Shown here one piece after another: positions 1 to 8,536 of a stretch of 64,000 bases of DNA. A model generated the notes under the pieces. That model saw only the letters and a program-made list of their open reading frames with translations, did not search any database and was not told the DNA's origin. Within the stretch, counting starts at the first letter, position 1. The number at the start of each line of letters is the position of its first letter. This DNA is from Methanobacterium sp. UBA44. Lineage in GTDB: Archaea > Methanobacteriota > Methanobacteria > Methanobacteriales > Methanobacteriaceae. The stretch lies in contig DACV01000006.1 of assembly GCA_002494885.1 (NCBI GenBank), forward strand, positions 62,001 to 126,000, read 5' to 3'. Position numbers and translations under genes: made by a program.

Positions 1-146
1 ACACCGCTTCTTGTGATGGCCACCTTTTGAAGACCATTTTCCTCAAATCTGGCACTTATGTTCCCTGATTTACCAGGTGCAAGATTTTTATTGTAGATGT
101 AATGAGAAACCCTGATAATTTCCTTTATAATTTCTTTTTTATCCAT
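1..146 (-). CDS. Class II aldolase/adducin family protein, N-terminal fragment cut by window edge
   Basis: Only the first 48 codons lie in the window; the gene runs off the left edge. Translation from the ATG at 146 gives MDKKEIIKE..., followed by GKSGNISAR and VAITRSG. The GN(I/L)S-R stretch is the phosphate-binding loop typical of class II (zinc-dependent) aldolases such as L-fuculose-1-phosphate aldolase. In methanogens these proteins are commonly annotated as fuculose-phosphate aldolase. Substrate cannot be decided from this fragment. It points away from the window and may share a leader with the DNA polymerase gene 30 bp upstream, which is on the same strand. Confidence 0.7.
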   Translation of the reverse strand, partial: MDKKEIIKEIIRVSHYIYNKNLAPGKSGNISARFEENGLQKVAITRSG

Positions 147-176
147 TCAATTCCCCATATCAGTAATAATAAAAAA

Positions 177-1679
177 TTAGTTTGAGAATTTTAAAAGCTT
201 AAAAGCACCTCTGTTTAGAACAGGAACTTCACCACATGTGGGCATGATGTTGTAGATCTTCTGGAACTCTGTTTGAGACTGGAATGTCCCTGAGTTAATC
301 ATGTGAATACCTTTATGCTTTTTATAGGCATTGATATGCACATGACCAGTATGGAAAACATCTGGAATTTCTTCAATAACCAGGTGATCCTCAAATTCAG
401 ATGCAAGGGGGGTTCTTTCCCCATAAACTGGAGCTAAATGCCTTTTTTCAAGTAATTCTTTCATAATCAGGTCAGATTCTTGATGGGAAAGTCCCTTTAC
501 AGTCATGGCCAGATCATCAAAGCTTCTTCCGTGATATATTAAGGTATTTATTCCATCAAGGCTCACTATACTGGGATTACTTACAAATTCTACATTTTTA
601 AGCTCATAGAGGGATTTAGCATATTCTTCAGATATGGCTGGCTGTGGTTCTGCTAAACGGGCTGCATCGTGATTTCCGGGGGCTATTATTATTTTAATGT
701 CTTCCCTGATTTTTCCAAAAAGCCTCGCTGCTTCTTCATACTGCCCGTAGATGTTTTTTATAACGAGTTCTTTTTCCTGATGGGGATAAACTCCAATTCC
801 ATCCACTACATCCCCTGCTACAACCAGATATTTAACGTCTTCAGCTATTTTAATCTGTTCATCATCTCCAAAATCAGTGTTTATCCAGTTAACGAATTTA
901 TTAAAGGCATCACCTAAAAATGTGGAGCTTCCAATATGTACATCACTGATAAAAACGGCTGAAAAGTCCATGGGTTTTTCATCAATCCGCGGAACGCCAG
1001 GATGAATGAGATCGGATGCTATTACAAATTTTCCTTTTTTACTACCAGTAACTCCTATTACTTCATCTTTTACTATAAGTTCAGCCATTTCAAAGAGTTT
1101 ATGATTTTCATTATGTATTAATACGTTAACAGTACCGGTTTCATCTTCTAACTCTATGATTTTATGGTTATTTTTAGTGTTTATAATGTCATTTACCATC
1201 CCTATTATTTTAACAACATCTTCAGTCTTTCTTATCCTGTTAATAGGGCGATGATCCTTTAATTCTCCTCTTTTATCTAAAAATCCACTTAATTTTTCAA
1301 ATCTACTTTTGAAATAGGATGAAAAATCTTTAATTTCGCCACTTGTATATGATTTTTTACTTGTATCCTGAATAACATGGAAATCAAAGGGCCTTCCACT
1401 GGAAAATTTCTCTTGGGCATGTTTAGAAATTATCTCTGAAGTAATTAAATCATCAGAATTTCCATTATCAAGAATAATATCCTCTGGATCTCCTCCTTTT
1501 AAAAATTGATCCAATATCTCTTCAGTTAAAACAAAAATATCTTTATCTGAGTATGATAGTTCTTCAATAAGAGAATCTGTAAAGTTATTTGAATTTTCAT
1601 GGTTTTTTATACGTTCATATGCTTTATCGTTTACTAAGATATTTGCATTGGTGAACTTAACAATGATATCGTCGCTCAT
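177..1679 (-). CDS. polB: DNA polymerase II (PolD) small subunit DP1, 3'-5' exonuclease
   Basis: About 500 residues, normal for euryarchaeal DP1. It is the proofreading subunit of family D DNA polymerase and partners the large subunit DP2 (not in this window). An N-terminal region of about 150 residues is followed by an OB-fold (about 150-230) and a calcineurin-like phosphoesterase domain with DVH (about 246), GDVVD (about 289), GNHD (about 335-338) and GHVH (about 445), the metal ligands of the Mre11-like nuclease. An in-frame ATG lies five codons upstream (1694), but MSDDIIVKF at 1679 is the more natural start because a GGGGTAG stretch precedes it. Replicative function is established for the family. 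Confidence 0.93.
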   Translation of the reverse strand: MSDDIIVKFTNANILVNDKAYERIKNHENSNNFTDSLIEELSYSDKDIFVLTEEILDQFLKGGDPEDIILDNGNSDDLITSEIISKHAQEKFSSGRPFDFHVIQDTSKKSYTSGEIKDFSSYFKSRFEKLSGFLDKRGELKDHRPINRIRKTEDVVKIIGMVNDIINTKNNHKIIELEDETGTVNVLIHNENHKLFEMAELIVKDEVIGVTGSKKGKFVIASDLIHPGVPRIDEKPMDFSAVFISDVHIGSSTFLGDAFNKFVNWINTDFGDDEQIKIAEDVKYLVVAGDVVDGIGVYPHQEKELVIKNIYGQYEEAARLFGKIREDIKIIIAPGNHDAARLAEPQPAISEEYAKSLYELKNVEFVSNPSIVSLDGINTLIYHGRSFDDLAMTVKGLSHQESDLIMKELLEKRHLAPVYGERTPLASEFEDHLVIEEIPDVFHTGHVHINAYKKHKGIHMINSGTFQSQTEFQKIYNIMPTCGEVPVLNRGAFKLLKFSN

Positions 1680-1818
1680 GACTACCCCGTGCAAAGCTTT
1701 TTAATATATATTTATAACTATATTATAATAATAAATCTATTTTTTAATCAAAAAATTGAAATCAAGCAACAGTAAAAATTAATTAAAATACAAGTAATAC
1801 AATAATCAGGTGATAAAT

Positions 1819-2340
1819 TTGCCAAGAATCATGAAATTTATACTTTTCCTTCTACTCTTTGGATTGTTCTTTGAAGCAGGACTTTTCAGTTCATATACAA
1901 TAGTAACTTCACAACCTCCAGATGTAGGGAGTCTTATTGAAATGCAGACCAGTAAATTGGCTGCTATATGGGAAAGTATTGGCATTGGTTCTAATAGCAA
2001 TTCAACAAACACATTAAAAATATTAAATGGAGATCCAGTAGTACAGACCCTTAAAAATAAAACAGGCCTAAATGGGGTTAATTTAGAAACAATGACCGCA
2101 ACTTCTGAAGATGATTTAAGTAAAAAAGATATAATGGTTACTATAAATGCAATGGGATACAAAGACACAGTTTCTGGCGCAACTTCTAATGGTAGTAAAT
2201 CAGGTGGACAGATAGTTATCACTGCAAGTGAAAAATATTCATTAACAGCAACCGCAATGGCTAAAAAGAAGTCAAGAGGCATTGAAGTTAATGTTACCAC
2301 TATTAAAATAACATCTTTAAAGAAGATATATAATCAATGA
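1819..2340 (+). CDS. Secreted or membrane-anchored small protein of unknown function
   Basis: I do not recognise the family. The protein is about 173 residues. Residues 1-25 form a hydrophobic segment (KFILFLLLFGLFFEAGLF), either a signal anchor or an uncleaved signal peptide. The rest is polar and Ser/Thr/Asn-rich, with a stretch TSNGSKSGG, and is expected outside the membrane. Start choice: AGGTGAT at 1808-1814 sits 4 nt before TTG at 1819, the spacing used by other genes in the window; a GTG inside the ribosome site (1810) and an ATG at 1831 are alternatives. It is followed 70 bp later by cobJ on the same strand, with no sign of functional linkage. Confidence 0.6.
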   Translation: MPRIMKFILFLLLFGLFFEAGLFSSYTIVTSQPPDVGSLIEMQTSKLAAIWESIGIGSNSNSTNTLKILNGDPVVQTLKNKTGLNGVNLETMTATSEDDLSKKDIMVTINAMGYKDTVSGATSNGSKSGGQIVITASEKYSLTATAMAKKKSRGIEVNVTTIKITSLKKIYNQ

Positions 2341-2410
2341 AGTTAAATCCCTAAATAATGGATTTGGCATTAATTTATTTTTAAATATTTATTTTTATGC
2401 AGGTGAAGCA

Positions 2411-3472
2411 ATGATTAAAGTAATAGGCATTGGATCTTCTAAAGAAGACATAAGCATTAGGGCTCTAAATGCTATTAAGGAATCAGATGTTATAATAGCT
2501 TATAAAGCATATATTAAGCCAATAGAAGATTTAATCGAAGGTAAAGAGATTATTAAAAAGGGAATGGGCGATGAAATAGAAAGAGCAGAACTTGCTATAC
2601 AAAAATCAAGGGAAGGCAGAAAGGTTGCCATCATAAGCTCGGGAGATCCTGGTGTTTTTGGAATGGGTAATGTCATTTTCCAGTTAATCGGAAAATACAG
2701 TGATATTAACGTGGAATTAATTCCAGGAGTTACTGCAGCTACTTTTGCAGCATCAAAGCTTGGAGCACCACTCCATGACTTTGCTGTTATAAGTTTGAGC
2801 GATATTTTAACCCCCCTATCTGAAATAAAACGTAAAATAGAGTTTGCTTCCAAAGGCGACTTTGTAATAGCTATTTATAATCCTTTAAGCAAGACCAGAA
2901 CAAGGCCTTTTGAGGAAGCTTACAAAATATTGCTTGAAGAAAAAAAACGTTCTACTCCAGTTGGTATTGTTCGAAGTAACGAAGATAACGTTCATGTCAC
3001 TGTAACCACTCTTGATAAGCTTAAGGATCATGAAATAAACATGTCAACAACCTTAATTATAGGAAATTCAATGACCTATACTCAGGATGGATATATGATT
3101 ACTCCCAGGGGATATGTTATCAGATCTTCAATACATCCACTTTCAAAAGAATTTTATGAGCGTTTTTTAGAGGGAAAAATTGTTGAAGGGTCTAATCTGG
3201 ACTGTGATTTCTACCCCTGCCATGAAGCAGGCGAAAACTGCACTTTCTGTTACTGTCCTTTCTATCCCTGTGGAGATAGCTCCACTGGAGGTCGATGGAT
3301 AAAAGATAAAGGCGTATGGAGCTGCCAGGACTGCACATGGATACATGAAGATAAAACAGTTCAATGCATACTACCCAGGTTCTGTGAAATTGTTAATGAA
3401 GTTAAAGACCTTAAGGATAGGAAAAAGGAACTCTTGAAATTAAGAAGAGAATGCATCCAAAGTACAGGATAA
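2411..3472 (+). CDS. cobJ: Precorrin-3B C17-methyltransferase (CobJ/CbiH) fused to a cysteine-rich domain
   Basis: SAM-dependent methylation and ring contraction step of the anaerobic corrin (B12) pathway. Residues 1 to about 240 are the tetrapyrrole methylase fold: VIGIGSS at the start, the SSGDPGVFGMG loop, IPGVTAATFAAS, and IAIYNPLSKTR. Residues about 258-320 add a Cys-rich module with FYPCHEAGENCTFCYCPFYP and a later CQDC pair, matching the small cysteine-rich domain known from archaeal CbiH-type proteins. Its ligand is unproven; a metal or cobalt-handling role is an inference. AGGTGA precedes the ATG. A second cobalamin-pathway methylase, CbiL, lies at 41425, so the pathway is scattered. 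Confidence 0.9.
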   Translation: MIKVIGIGSSKEDISIRALNAIKESDVIIAYKAYIKPIEDLIEGKEIIKKGMGDEIERAELAIQKSREGRKVAIISSGDPGVFGMGNVIFQLIGKYSDINVELIPGVTAATFAASKLGAPLHDFAVISLSDILTPLSEIKRKIEFASKGDFVIAIYNPLSKTRTRPFEEAYKILLEEKKRSTPVGIVRSNEDNVHVTVTTLDKLKDHEINMSTTLIIGNSMTYTQDGYMITPRGYVIRSSIHPLSKEFYERFLEGKIVEGSNLDCDFYPCHEAGENCTFCYCPFYPCGDSSTGGRWIKDKGVWSCQDCTWIHEDKTVQCILPRFCEIVNEVKDLKDRKKELLKLRRECIQSTG

Positions 3473-3583
3473 ATGAGCTTTAATAATTAATTTTGAATGA
3501 TTATTTATTTCTATTTTTTAATCTATTAGCACTTACAAAAAATATAATATTACTTTTGATCATATATTTAAGAAGTGATAAAA

Positions 3584-3931
3584 ATGATTAAAATAAAGAG
3601 ATCCTATGAACCAGCATATGAAGATGATGGATTTAGAATCCTTGTAGATAAGTTATGGCCTCGTGGAGTATCAAAAGATAAGGCTAATCTCAATTTATGG
3701 ATGAAGGAAATCGCTCCAAGTGATGATCTTAGAAAATGGTTTGCCCATGATCCTGGAAAATGGGAAGAGTTCCAAAATAAATATAAAAAGGAATTAAAGG
3801 GCAAAAAGAAATACATAACTAGAATAAAGGAAATTGAAAAGGAGAATAGTACTATTACATTAGTATATTCCGCAAAGGATAAAGACCATAACAATGCTAT
3901 TGTACTGGAGAATGTACTAAACAAATTATAA
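3584..3931 (+). CDS. DUF488 family protein (YeaO-like)
   Basis: A protein of 115 residues with the family hallmarks: an R-Y/S-YEPAYEDDGFRILVDKLWPRGVSK opening (summarised; key residues are the DG-R-LVD-LWPRG stretch at about 18-32), a central APSD-LR-WFAHDP-KW-F motif and LVYSAKDKDHNNA near the C terminus. The biochemical role of DUF488 proteins is not settled. Start: AAGTGAT at 3573-3579 precedes ATG 3584; the GTG at 3575 is part of that ribosome site. It stands alone between cobJ and the next regulator gene. Confidence 0.85.
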   Translation: MIKIKRSYEPAYEDDGFRILVDKLWPRGVSKDKANLNLWMKEIAPSDDLRKWFAHDPGKWEEFQNKYKKELKGKKKYITRIKEIEKENSTITLVYSAKDKDHNNAIVLENVLNKL

Positions 3932-4040
3932 TTATTTTGCCTGGATCTTAAATAGAAGTTATAGGTTAATTAGAGTTTTTGCTAGATTATTGCATCTAAA
4001 ATTAATAAAGAATTATTTTTTTAAAAGGATAGGCGGTATC

Positions 4041-4679
4041 ATGAACAAAAAAGTACTTATAACAAACGTTAAAAGTAGGGAAAACGTTAAAAAGATTCTA
4101 AATGAAATTAAACCTCATAAAATTGTTATTATATCTTCAAGAAAAATCAAATTTACTGATTTTGACATGGAAATGGAAAATATAAGGGTAAAAGAAGACT
4201 TTGAGACTATAATACACGAGTTTAATGGAATTTTAAACCCGGAAGATGATTTTGTAATAGTCATAAAACCAGATAAAGTTGGAATTTATCTTTTATGGCT
4301 TGCACAGATTAATTTAATCAATCCTACATATATAATGGCCAGTGGAGATATTGAACAAATCCCAATAGCTGAATCAAGCTTATTAAAGGGTAAAGAATCT
4401 GAAATACTTAAATTGGCTGATTGTCATGGGTTTATAGATCCAATATCAATAAATAAAGAATTTGGAATTAAAGAAGAAGAGGCAAAAAAGTACTTAGATT
4501 CTCTTTCCAAGAAACGTATATTGAAATTCATTGAAACAAAAGAATTTAAGGTAGGAGATGAAAAAAAGCATCCTTACTACGCTACTGGCCTTCTGGAAAA
4601 AGTAAAGGATCTTCAGGATTTTTATGTATTGACTTCTCTTGGAAGAATAATGTTATATGTAATTTTAACTGGTCAATAA
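4041..4679 (+). CDS. Rossmann-like plus winged-helix regulator (CARF-wHTH-like architecture)
   Basis: Protein of 212 residues with two parts. The N-terminal half alternates beta strands and helices (VLITNV, HKIVIISS, DFVIVIKP, PTYIMASG), as in CARF/Csa3-type ligand-sensing domains. The C-terminal half (about 115-212) contains a helix-turn-helix with INKEFGIKEEEAKKYLDSLSK and a wing. The order resembles the gene at 18854-19447 and its dead paralogue at 19915-20566. Family membership is inferred from architecture only; a CARF identity is uncertain. The ribosome site AGGCGGT precedes ATG 4041; an in-frame ATG 17 codons upstream has none. Confidence 0.55.
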   Translation: MNKKVLITNVKSRENVKKILNEIKPHKIVIISSRKIKFTDFDMEMENIRVKEDFETIIHEFNGILNPEDDFVIVIKPDKVGIYLLWLAQINLINPTYIMASGDIEQIPIAESSLLKGKESEILKLADCHGFIDPISINKEFGIKEEEAKKYLDSLSKKRILKFIETKEFKVGDEKKHPYYATGLLEKVKDLQDFYVLTSLGRIMLYVILTGQ

Positions 4680-4802
4680 ATTATTAAAAATTCATTCATG
4701 GTATTTGCTGGCTAAAATATAGATTCTATTTGAAAAACTATATATTTAAGCTTATTTACCTGATTGGATCTGGTTTTTGTAGTTGAAGTTTTGATTAAAT
4801 TA

Positions 4803-4929
4803 TCAAATTCAGACATTTGATGGTATAAAATTAAATATTTAATTTATATAACATAGTCAAATCTTTGATTTGACAGTGCATTGAATTAAATGTTTAATAA
4901 GATGACATAGTCAAATTGAAAATTTTGAC
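4803..4929. repeat. Cluster of three short AT-rich hairpins 3' of dapF
   Basis: Three inverted repeats follow each other: TCAAATTCAGACATTTGA (4803-4820), GTCAAATCTTTGATTTGAC (4856-4874, arms of 8 bp) and GTCAAATTGAAAATTTTGAC (4910-4929, imperfect). The latter two are each preceded by ACATA. They fill most of the 260-bp gap between two convergent genes, 4041-4679 and dapF. They resemble the hairpins in the larger elements at 37785 and 41072. Confidence 0.7.
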
Positions 4930-4940
4930 AGGCCCTTCAA

Positions 4941-5816
4941 TTAAAAACTAATTTCAATGACACCATCGAAGACCAGAACTGCATCTCCTTCCATAAATGC
5001 CCCCAGAAATCCATCTTTTTCATAGACTTCAATTTGGAGATCTCCTCCAGGAAGATGAACCAGGACGTTGCTATCAAGTTTACCCAGCTTAAATCCAGAT
5101 AAAACGCAGGAAGTAGCTCCAGTACCGCACGCGTAGGTGAAACCAGCACCTCTTTCCCATGTAGCCATTTTTATTTCACTTTTACTTAATATTTCAACGA
5201 AATGAACATTTGTTCTCTCTGGAAAGGCTTCATGGTTTTCTATGGCAGGCCCCACTTGGTTTAATGGTATTTCATCAATTTTATCAGTAAAAATCACTGC
5301 ATGAGGGTTCCCAACACTTACAGCAGTCATCCTATAAGGTTTACCTTCAACTAATAACTCCTGGTTTAAAAATTCCTCTTCATCACTTATCATGGGAACT
5401 TCAGAGACTTTAAAGGTTGCAAGACCCATATCCACCTTTGAAGATGCTACTTTTCCATTTTTAATGGCCATATTGACTATTTTAGTCCCACCAAATGTTT
5501 CCACAACGAATTTTTCCTTTTTTAGTATTCCTTTATCATACACATACTTGGAAAAGCATCTTATTCCGTTTCCACACATTTCAGCTTCAGATCCATCTGA
5601 ATTGAATATTCTAAACCGTATATCATTTTCATCTGAAGTGGAGGGGCATACAAATATCACTCCATCGGCTCCAATTGAAAAACCACGCCTACAGATATCT
5701 GCTGAAACATTCTTTTTATTTTCTTCAGGAACTACTTCTCCATCTGTTTCATTGATTACGATGTAATCATTTCCAAGTCCATGCATCTTTGAAAACTGAA
5801 TTTTCTTTAGATTCAT
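4941..5816 (-). CDS. dapF: Diaminopimelate epimerase
   Basis: PLP-independent epimerisation of LL- to meso-diaminopimelate, the penultimate step of lysine synthesis. The 291 residues match the normal length. The two catalytic cysteines are visible: C81 in EMCGNGIRC and C230 in YACGTGATSC; the N terminus has the usual F-KMHGLGNDY. GAGG lies just before the ATG. It is 25 bp downstream of lysA on the same strand, so the two last steps of the pathway form an operon. Pseudomurein contains lysine rather than DAP, so the pathway serves both protein and wall lysine. Confidence 0.96.
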   Translation of the reverse strand: MNLKKIQFSKMHGLGNDYIVINETDGEVVPEENKKNVSADICRRGFSIGADGVIFVCPSTSDENDIRFRIFNSDGSEAEMCGNGIRCFSKYVYDKGILKKEKFVVETFGGTKIVNMAIKNGKVASSKVDMGLATFKVSEVPMISDEEEFLNQELLVEGKPYRMTAVSVGNPHAVIFTDKIDEIPLNQVGPAIENHEAFPERTNVHFVEILSKSEIKMATWERGAGFTYACGTGATSCVLSGFKLGKLDSNVLVHLPGGDLQIEVYEKDGFLGAFMEGDAVLVFDGVIEISF

Positions 5817-5841
5817 CCCATTCCTCTTTAATAATATATGT

Positions 5842-7128
5842 TTATTTTAAAAGCCTCACTGGCACATTCTGTTTAGCAAGAACGTCGGCAAATGTTTCTC
5901 TTTCTCTGATAACTTCACTTTTACCATTATTTACCAGAACTTCCATTGTTTTTGGGCGTGAATTGTACTGAGATGACATTGAAAAGGCATAAGCTCCTGC
6001 ATTGAATATTGCGAGAATATCTCCTTCTTCTATTTCAGGCATTGGCCTATCTCTAGCAAATAAATCACCTGATTCACATATGTTCCCTGCAATATCTATA
6101 GTTTGGGTATTTTTTGCGTCTGGCTTGTTTACTGCTACAATATGGTGATAAGAACCATACATTGAAGGCCTGAGCAAAGTATTAAAACCAGCATCGACAC
6201 CGGCAAATTTCCTGTAGCTTTGTTTTATGGTATTTACCCTTGTAAGTAAGATTGAAGCATCCCCAACAATGTATCTACCTGGTTCAATGCACATGGTTGG
6301 CTTTCCAAGATCATATTCATTTAATTTACTCTTGTATAAATCAGTTATCTCCCTAGAAAATGTTTCTATATCTAATTTAGAGTCTTCTAGAGTATAAGGT
6401 ATTCCAAGCCCTCCTCCAAAGTCTATAAATTCTAAATCAATATTTGTTTCCTGGTGTACCCTTCCTGCAACGTCCATAAGGGTTTCAACTGCAAGCATGA
6501 ATGGTTCTGGGTCCAGAATTCCAGATCCGATATGGGTGTGAATTCCAACGATATTATATCCCATATTTGCAGCTCTCTGGTAGACTTCTACGGCTTCTTC
6601 TTCCATTATACCGAATTTAGAAAGGTATCCACCAGTAATACAGTGTTCGTGGTGACCGGCGCCTACTTTTGGGTTAATTCTAAAGGATATTTTAACTTCG
6701 TTAGGATTACAGATTTTGGTAAGTCTATGGAGAGCTGAAACAGAATCCAGGTTAATTATAACGCCTGAATCAACTGCAAATTTAAGTTCTTTATCTGTAG
6801 CGTTATTTCCTGTATAAAGAACTCTTTCAGGTTCAAAGCCAGCAAGAAGTGCTGTGTAGATCTCTCCAGGAGATACAGCATCAATGCCACTACCTTCCTG
6901 TTCTAAAATCCGCATTACTGCGAGGTTTGTATTTGCTTTACATGCATAAAATATTTTAAAATCTTTATATTGTGCAGAAAAAGCACCATAAACTCTTTTA
7001 TAATTCTCTCTTATTTTTTCTTCATCAATTACATAAAGTGGAGTGTCATATTTCTCTGAAAGTTCTACTGCATCGGCTCCACCAATGCTAAGATTTCCTT
7101 TTTCATTAGTTTTAATATCAAAATCCAT
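5842..7128 (-). CDS. lysA: Diaminopimelate decarboxylase
   Basis: PLP enzyme of the alanine-racemase fold type III, making lysine from meso-DAP. Evidence: YACKANTN with the PLP lysine at about residue 64, GIHTHIGSG, FGGGLGIPY, EPGRYIVGDAS and the substrate-loop cysteine in GNICESGDLFA. At 428 residues it is a normal length. GGAGG lies 6 nt before ATG 7128; a TTG one codon earlier is unlikely. It is the first gene of the lysA-dapF operon. Its 5' leader abuts a run of short hairpin repeats (7166-7266), which might affect transcription into the operon. Confidence 0.96.
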   Translation of the reverse strand: MDFDIKTNEKGNLSIGGADAVELSEKYDTPLYVIDEEKIRENYKRVYGAFSAQYKDFKIFYACKANTNLAVMRILEQEGSGIDAVSPGEIYTALLAGFEPERVLYTGNNATDKELKFAVDSGVIINLDSVSALHRLTKICNPNEVKISFRINPKVGAGHHEHCITGGYLSKFGIMEEEAVEVYQRAANMGYNIVGIHTHIGSGILDPEPFMLAVETLMDVAGRVHQETNIDLEFIDFGGGLGIPYTLEDSKLDIETFSREITDLYKSKLNEYDLGKPTMCIEPGRYIVGDASILLTRVNTIKQSYRKFAGVDAGFNTLLRPSMYGSYHHIVAVNKPDAKNTQTIDIAGNICESGDLFARDRPMPEIEEGDILAIFNAGAYAFSMSSQYNSRPKTMEVLVNNGKSEVIRERETFADVLAKQNVPVRLLK

Positions 7129-7165
7129 CAAATTCCTCCAAATAATCGAAGATTTTATTCAACTG

Positions 7166-7266
7166 CCAAAATTTATAATTTTGGAACCACAAAACTTTTG
7201 TTTTGATAACCTCCAAAAATTCTTTCAATCTTTGGGGTTACAAAAACTTCATTTTTGATAACCTCC
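7166..7266. repeat. Hairpin repeat patch upstream of lysA
   Basis: Contains CCAAAATTTATAATTTTGG (7166-7184, perfect arms) and CAAAACTTTTGTTTTG (7190-7205), followed by the direct repeat TTTTGATAACCTCC at 7201-7214 and 7253-7266. The same style of short AT-rich palindrome recurs in the window at 20411, 22737, 34761, 37785, 41072 and 50502. It lies between lysA and the IS630-type element. Confidence 0.65.
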
Positions 7267-7340
7267 GAAAAGAAGTAAATATTCAATATTTAGGACTCAT
7301 TATATAAATTGTTTCACATTTTAGAGAAAAATGAAAATTA

Positions 7341-8431
7341 ATTTATAGTTAATCGCTAAACTTTTTTAACTTTTGGCATGAATCTTTTAATCCATTCTTT
7401 GGCAAATGATAACGATTTAGAGTAATGAATAAAGTATTTTTTGATTAATTTCCTAATTTGAGTTTTTGTTTCGATGAATAAGGGTGATAATTCTCTTTTA
7501 ATAGATTTCCAGATGAACTCAATAGGATTTAAATCTGGCGAGTACGGTGGGAGGAATACAAGGTTAACATTAAGTTTTATCGCGGTTTCTATGGTTAATT
7601 GAGCGTGATGAGACCTGGAATTATCTAGAATTATTAAAATTCTTCCGTGGGGATTAGATTTCCGTATTTGATGAAGAAATTCTGCTACAGCTTCTTTTCG
7701 TGAGTTTTCTTTGAAATCCACCACATTTTCACCTTTTACAGCGTAAAACCCAAATGCATTTGCTTTTAAAGGGCTTGTATTTTTCTTTGTAACAGGTTTG
7801 GTGAAGGACCATAATCTTTGAGTATTAGCCGTGTTTTGAGGTGAAGACTCGTCTAAAAATCCTATTGTCTGTGGATTTTCAGCTAAAGCATTTTTTATGT
7901 TTTTTTTAACTGGTTTTCAGCATCTGCTGGTCGTCTGTAGTCGTGTGAATAAGGTTTGCTAAATTTCATTCCCAAGTCTCTTAAAATGATTCCAACCCGT
8001 TTTAAAGAATACTCCACTCCAAATTTATCCTGAATAAGGTTTCTAACTTCTCGAGTGGTCCAATCGTTCCTTTCCTTTAATATTTCTTTCAATTGGCTTT
8101 TTTCCTGGTCAGTGAGTTTAGATGGTCTTCCACCAGCAAATCGAGGTTTTAAACCTTCATAACCATCTTCATTCCATCTTTCCAGCCAGATATAGCCTGC
8201 TTGTTTTGTTATGCCTAGTTTTTCACTTGCTTCAGGAACACTACACTCATCGTACAGGTAATTCATGAAATACAGTCTATTTAAAACTCTAACGTCCTTT
8301 TCCTTTTTTCTTATCAGTTTTTTCAATTCTTCACGGGTAATCCATTTTTTAACTTGTAAAGAAGGAGTTCTACTCATAAATAATAATTATAATCTTCATT
8401 AGTTAAAAATATTACGCCTTATACTATAAAA
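7341..8431 (-). mobile_element. IS630-family insertion sequence
   Basis: The transposase (7356-8377) is flanked by sequences that look like imperfect terminal inverted repeats: on the left ATTTATAGTTAATCGCTAA (from 7341), and on the right, read inward, TTTATAGTATAAGGCGTAA (about 8412-8430). Both are followed by a T-rich stretch ending TTTTTAAC. The exact ends and the expected TA target duplication could not be fixed by eye, so the limits are approximate. The 14-nt string ATTTATAGTTAATC at the left end occurs again at 34392 and 36540 on both sides of gdhA. Confidence 0.65.
7356..8377 (-). CDS. IS630-type transposase, two frames joined by a probable -1 programmed frameshift
   Basis: Frame 1 (7895-8377) encodes a 160-residue helix-turn-helix region (GITKQAGYIWLERW; GGRPSKLTDQEK). 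It ends at TAA right after a run of eight A on the coding strand (window positions 7900-7907). Slipping back one base there continues without a stop to 7356 and supplies the complete catalytic domain. The first Asp is in GFLDESS, the second in ILDNSRSHHA, and the Glu in DLNPIEFIWK, which is the DDE triad of IS630/Tc1-mariner enzymes. No other lesion is seen, so the element looks potentially active rather than dead. Programmed -1 slippage on A runs is known for this family. A simple inactivating frameshift is the alternative. Confidence 0.8.
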
Positions 8432-8536
8432 CATTTGTTTTAAATCACAAAATAAAAAGTTAATTTAATAATAATCACTATTTAATACGTTCTGTAAGTT
8501 AAGAAAGATTTTGGCGAATTGTAAAGTTTAATAAAA

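Noticed and set aside
1806..2300. 164-codon minus-strand open frame
   Set aside because: It overlaps the whole plus-strand secreted protein gene, has no ribosome site and is a shadow of AT-rich coding sequence.
7356..7724. Separate small transposase gene at 7356-7724
   Set aside because: The frame is open back to the A8 run at 7900-7907; it is the second half of one transposase and not an independent gene.
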